A stretch of DNA of 64,000 nucleotides from NCBI GenBank assembly GCA_947044365.1, contig OX345636.1, forward strand, positions 15,983,115 through 16,047,114. Reading direction: 5' to 3'. How positions within the stretch are numbered: position 1 is the stretch's first letter; each line of letters starts with the position of its first letter. The translations under genes were made by a program, and so were the position numbers. Below, piece by piece: positions 59,701 to 64,000 of the stretch. The stretch is from Petrosia ficiformis (Eukaryota > Porifera > Demospongiae > Haplosclerida > Petrosiidae). The notes beneath the pieces were generated by a model. It did no database searches and had not been told where the DNA came from. It saw only the letters and a list, made by a program, of their open reading frames with translations.

Positions 59701-61037
59701 GTTAAGGCAAAGGGGAAGTACAAAGATGTAAGTATTTGACAAAGTGTATGATTGTGCAATAGACTGATTTTTGCAACTCTTCTATACATGTAGTATTCTA
59801 ATATCTATAAAAGTATCGACTTGAAAGCTCCTTCGATGAAATTATATAATGAGGTTCTGAATACTCTTAACATAATTATTACTCTACCAATTACTACATA
59901 TAACTTCATTCACAGGTTTAAATAAGTATGATGCTCCTCCTGGATAATGTTTAATCATTAATAATATGAATTTTGATCGCAACTCCACAATACCATGAAA
60001 GCATGTTTTGAGGAATATCGAAGGAAAGAACACACGGGATGTTTCATTCTTATCATTCTCAGTCATGGAAGGGATGGAGTTGTCCTCAGTAGCGATGACC
60101 AAGAAATACGTATTGCTGACATTGAAAAGGAATTTCGTAGAAGTAAATGTCCATCTCTCCAAGGAAAGCCTCGTATATTCATTATTGATGCCTGCAGAGG
60201 TCAAGAAGATGGTATAGAGTTTACCAGTAGTATACAAACCACCACCGATCTCACAAAACAGCACTTTACAAGTGCATCAACCTTCAAACGATCAGGACAA
60301 AATGAAGACCCAAAGAGGGCTGATATTGCAATTATCTATGCCACAGCTCCTGGAGATCCTTCTTATTTCGACGAAAATGAAGGAAGCCTCTTCACACAGC
60401 TTTTTGAGAATGTCATGCATGAGGGAATCAAAAGAAATATGGAATTCAACTCCATCATGACTGAAGTCCAGAATCGAATTTCAAGATACCAATCAGAAAC
60501 CGGATCCTCACAGACAGTGGAGATAGTAACTAGACTTAGAAAACAATACTACTTTAAACTGTAAGTGTTTTGTTATTTCATACAAATATGGAAGTTTTAA
60601 TATTTTGTTTGAAATAATTAAGGCTGTCAAATAGTGATTCTTGTAAAAGTAATTAAGTGCTTGATTACAATTCCTACTCTTATGGATGAGCCGTTAAAAT
60701 TTAACAAAAGTACATGTATCACTGTACTTCTGCAGGGGTTCACTTTAGCAGTCACAAAAAGGTATATATATATATATTATAGCACCTTAATTAATAAACA
60801 GCACCTTAATTAATAAACAATATAATTATATACAGTATATATCTTATAATGAGACTCATAGCCCATACATGCAGGTCAATATTATGAATATAAACCTTGT
60901 ACGAGGTTTCTATTTAAAAATATAAACCTGGAGCCAATGCACAAGCTCAAAAGTGGTGCCTTTCAAAATGGTGGACTAAAATCTAACAGGTATAAATCTC
61001 GACAATTAGTTATATCTTATATATAATGGTTCATTGA

Positions 61038-61164
61038 TCTATATGCGCTATATAAACCTGCCAATGAGGATGTTTTGAAAATATATCACTCAAGGGCCAA
61101 AGACCTGAGGGTGATATCTTTTGAAAGCATCCTCATTGGCAGGTTTATATAATGCAAATAGACC
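61038..61164. mobile_element. AAACCTGCC foldback element, copy 3
   Basis: TATATAAACCTGCCAATGAG and its inverse CTCATTGGCAGGTTTATATA. Same position in gene D as 46206-46329 in gene C. Confidence 0.8.
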
Positions 61165-61849
61165 TGAACCATGAAATAAATGTACATACGTGTATATGTG
61201 CTTACGAGATTAATAAATTTCAAGTACATGTGCAATTTGGGGATGACAATTCTTTATAAAACACTCTGTAATTACATGTACACCATGTACATGCATGTCT
61301 CCAAATCTCTACAATTTCTCATCTTTTTTCTCAGTGTCAATAGCTCTTCAGTATCGCCCACTGTCTCTGTCTCTCAAATCTTACTTCTCTTTAGTCATCT
61401 GTCTCCCTCTATTTTCCTAATTACTAGCTCTATCAGTATCTCTTCCTATGCATTTAGAGGGACATTTTCTTGGATGCAAGAAGTTGTGTTTTTCGTGATT
61501 GAGGGTGGATCGATGAATATTTTATACCAGGAAATTGAATTCAAGAGGGGCAGGCCTGTTATAATGAATTGACCACTTGTATACTCGAGGTGATACTTTA
61601 AGCCTATAAGCATAAAGATCTTCAAAGTTACTATGCTCTCTTTGACAGGACAACTGTTCCTCTAGAAATGGGGTCCAAATACTCTTACATACGTGATTAC
61701 CTCTTACACAACTAATCGTAATCATTTTGCTGTTAACTAGTGGGTGTGGCTGTGGCATGCACATGAAAATAATGAAAATTAAATCCCTTGATTTACTGTT
61801 CCATGAATATTTATACCAACAAAAACTTCCTGCAATACAATAGAGAAAC

Positions 61850-61915
61850 ATGCTGGTCAGTCACTGGGAATTGAACCCAGGGCCAGTGATTCGATTCCTA
61901 GTGACTACCAGCTTC
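61850..61915. repeat. tRNA-T-arm-like inverted repeat
   Basis: GGTCAGTCACTGGGAATTGA and the partial inverse TTCCTAGTGACTACC form a stem. The minus strand contains CTGGGTTCAATTCCCAG, a perfect T-arm shape, but there is no D or anticodon arm. Absent from the matching place in gene C, so it was inserted after the C/D duplication. Possibly a SINE fragment. Confidence 0.4.
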
Positions 61916-63654
61916 ATAAAATTTAGTGTTTATTTTCAATGTGAGGTGAGTAAACTACATGTACATGTAAGTTTGAGAAAACAGCAAAATAATTATAATT
62001 AACACTAATTAACGGCATATAACATCCCTATAAAATAATTGCCTTATCTTTAATTTAGACAGGAAAAATGCCTTTTTAACTACCAGGTTCTTCACGCTTG
62101 TTATTACTGTTTCTGTGATTATAAATCATATACATGTATCTGAAATAGCAGGATATATGTACATGTATGTATGTATATGTATATTACTAATAATCCATAG
62201 ATTTTTTTTATGTTTCTAATCAACATTATGTTGTTGATTTTTCTTTTAAAGAGTCACATAATAATTTAGTCTCATATAGTACAAATGTATGATGACTCTT
62301 TACTATGAGTATTGTAGTTTGCAAACTAGGTCACATAATAAAATCATATAAATAATAGATGCATATCTCAGGTATCACTATTTTTTAACAATTAGGATTG
62401 ATGAAGTTGAAATGGGACGCCAATTACAAAATAAACGTAGGGATCTCCTGCGTGAATGGAAAGGCAGACGTGAAGCTACCATCAAAAGGATCCGAACTAC
62501 AGCAGAAAAACTAGTAAAACATCATCGAAATGTAAACATCTCTTATATTACAGGATCACTAGCTGCTATTGGTGGATCAAGTATTGCTATCCTAGGATTT
62601 GCTCTTACTCCAGTAACATTCAGTGCATCACTAGGGCTTACACTTGTAGGTGCAGGCATAGCAGCAGCAGATGGGGTAACTGCAGCTGGGGCAAGCATTG
62701 TTGATAAAGTTATCACTAAAACAAGAGTAAAAGAAGCAAAGGAGCAGTTAGACTTTGATCAAGATAAGTTGAAGGAAATTGCTCTGGTTCAGTATCAGAT
62801 CAAAAAGCAGAATGAAAGGATCAGAGAGAAATGTCCAGATCTCAAGGACGTGGATATATTCCGAGTGACAGATGTATTTTCATATGCTCAAGGAATAGCC
62901 AAAGTAGGTAATCTTGCTTATAGAGTAGGAGAGGCTGCAGGTATAAGTGCTGTAGAGTTTGGCTCACTTGGACTCCGGGCTGCTGGTGTTGTAGCAAGAA
63001 GTGTGGCTACTGCAGGTATTGTCCTAAATGTAGTGATAATACCAATAGAGATTGTGAGGAGTGGATATAATATTGCACATGGAAATGAAACTAAAGCTTT
63101 AAAACAACTTCGTGAAATAGCTAACGAACTAGAACAGCAAAAAAAAGAGATCTGTGATCAGATGAATGTGTAAACAGAACTGGAATTTTAATATATATTT
63201 ACCTGTACATGTACATGTATATTTTATTTAGTGTTTAGTTTAATACATTTTTGGTGTGATTAATTTTTTAGGATATTTTTGTGAGCTGAATATACATGTA
63301 ATTATTTTCAAAACATCTATTCAGAGATATAATGTACTGTACAAATAGGTTCATACCCATCAAAACAGCAATCTATACCACACACACTTAACTAGGGGGA
63401 TGGGCAATATTTTAGAGATACCAAATTTCCTTAACTCTCTATAAATACAATACCGGTATTGCAACATTAAATCAAATTATTCACTCACACAGTCACACAA
63501 TATTTATTTACACAAAATGTTCAGTGCTAAAGGCTTCAAAATACATTTTGAAAGATATAATTATATATCACTTATAGGATGTGTGGTTTGTAACATACTT
63601 TGCGTGTGTAATACATACTAAAAATACATGAAAATTCATGTGCCTAGCATGCTA

Positions 63655-63810
63655 GCAATAGGCATAAACAAACACACACACAAACAAACAAGCAGCCACA
63701 ATGGCTTCATTAAATATTAGAGCAGCCACTTTGGCAATAATCAGGCACAATGGCTTAGAACAATAATAATCAGTCACCATGGCTTACATAATAAGCAGCC
63801 ACAATGACTT
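63655..63810. repeat. Degenerate short tandem repeat (CAGCCACAATGGCTTA)
   Basis: Five to six spaced copies of a motif close to CAGCCACAATGGCTTA, 20-30 bases apart. No coding content. The stretch 63180-63650 shows only the 3' flank shared with gene C and no further feature. Confidence 0.6.
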
Positions 63811-63833
63811 AGAAATGAGTAGTCTCGTGCGCA

Positions 63834-63858
63834 CAGACGTTCGATAAGGAACGTCTGG
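63834..63858. repeat. Hairpin CAGACGTTC/GAACGTCTG
   Basis: A 9-bp perfect stem with a 6-7 base loop. Just upstream stands TAGTCTCGTGCGC, resembling the end of the 14503-14562 mini-element (TAGTCTCGTGAGC), so it may be a solo relative. Confidence 0.5.
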
Positions 63859-63952
63859 GGAAACTGTTATTGATTAAGTTAGCACGATGGAATTTAATTA
63901 GTTGCAATAGTCATGTGATAAACGTATGCATTACGCAAGGCGTCAAATAAAC

Positions 63953-64000
63953 ATGGCAGTGATCTGTTCAGCGTGTAGCACTTCTTTGAATGATGCTGGA
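63953..64000 (+). CDS. Possible start of a gene running off the right edge
   Basis: ATG in a good context (AAACATGG) opens 16 codons to the edge: MAVICSACSTSLNDAG, with a Cys-x2-Cys pair as in small zinc-binding domains. The local sequence has more CG than the rest, as expected near a promoter. Too short to name. Confidence 0.35.
   Translation, partial: MAVICSACSTSLNDAG

Larger units (their letters stand above)
59916..63173 (+). pseudogene. Gene D: caspase-APOL-like copy, disrupted
   Basis: Close sister of gene C: the intron and the 3' flank also match. The caspase exon (59916-60560) has a nonsense codon early (TAA 59945-59947, where C has TAT) and a 91-base deletion near 59994 that removes the helix before the catalytic His and shifts the frame. 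From 59995 on the frame is open, with ILSHGRDGVVL, FIIDACRGQEDG and YYFKL intact. The APOL exon (62396-63173) is fully open but lacks three codons (IIPIEIVRSG for IIPLDIIEIVRSG). No intact exon 1/exon 2 lies upstream. A truncated product starting at ATG 59995 is conceivable but would lack the first p20 strand, so pseudogene is the better call. Confidence 0.85.

Overview
The window looks like nuclear DNA of an early-branching animal, most likely a demosponge such as Amphimedon queenslandica. The evidence is strong AT richness, thousands of ACATGTACATGT-type palindromic tracts, an animal-type AP-3 delta adaptin with short phase-0 exons, caspases, a Death-domain protein, and piggyBac, Crypton/DUF3504 and LINE relics. 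The species is inferred; no marker gene confirms it.

Layout. Bases 17-8602 (minus strand) hold eight consecutive phase-0 exons of the N-terminal adaptin repeats of AP-3 complex subunit delta (AP3D1); the gene continues past the left edge. A 5'-truncated LINE fragment, a minisatellite and a foldback element lie in its introns. A piggyBac relic follows at 9.1-10.0 kb. From about 10.5 kb to 63.2 kb the window is one expanded gene cluster on the plus strand. It has three multi-exon genes with open frames (A 12.9-18.9 kb, B 29.4-38.4 kb, C 44.3-48.4 kb) and one decayed gene (D 59.9-63.2 kb). Each encodes a short N-terminal piece, a caspase p20/p10 domain in one exon, and a C-terminal domain like apolipoprotein L (APOL) in a separate exon. 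Exon phases match exactly in A, B and C, giving 521, 640 and 526 residue proteins. About ten copies of the 5' module (promoter block plus two tiny exons) are scattered between them, most decayed, along with a caspase fragment (12.1 kb), an APOL tail fragment (27.8 kb) and a second, broken copy of AP-3 delta exons (22.2-24.1 kb). A truncated Death-domain exon (42.0 kb), a longer Death-domain gene with an in-frame stop (55.9-57.2 kb) and a small repeat-exon gene (57.2-58.0 kb) lie inside the cluster.

How the genes may work together (inference). A caspase joined to a predicted membrane-inserting APOL-like domain resembles a self-contained cell-death executioner: protease plus membrane effector in one chain. 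The substrate pocket lacks the residues that make caspases cut after Asp (Gln-Ala-Cys becomes Asp-Ala-Cys; no Arg at the usual places), which suggests cleavage after Arg/Lys, as in MALT1 and metacaspases. Gene B has lost the catalytic Cys but kept an open frame, so it may be a pseudo-protease regulator. Reading through the caspase-exon donor gives an immediate stop, so intron retention would yield caspase without the APOL part.

The rest is repeats: 24-bp minisatellites, (TA)n tracts, several MITE/foldback families, and a minisatellite made from copies of the caspase splice-acceptor region. All coordinates and splice sites were read by eye, and homology calls rest on remembered family motifs; nothing was searched.
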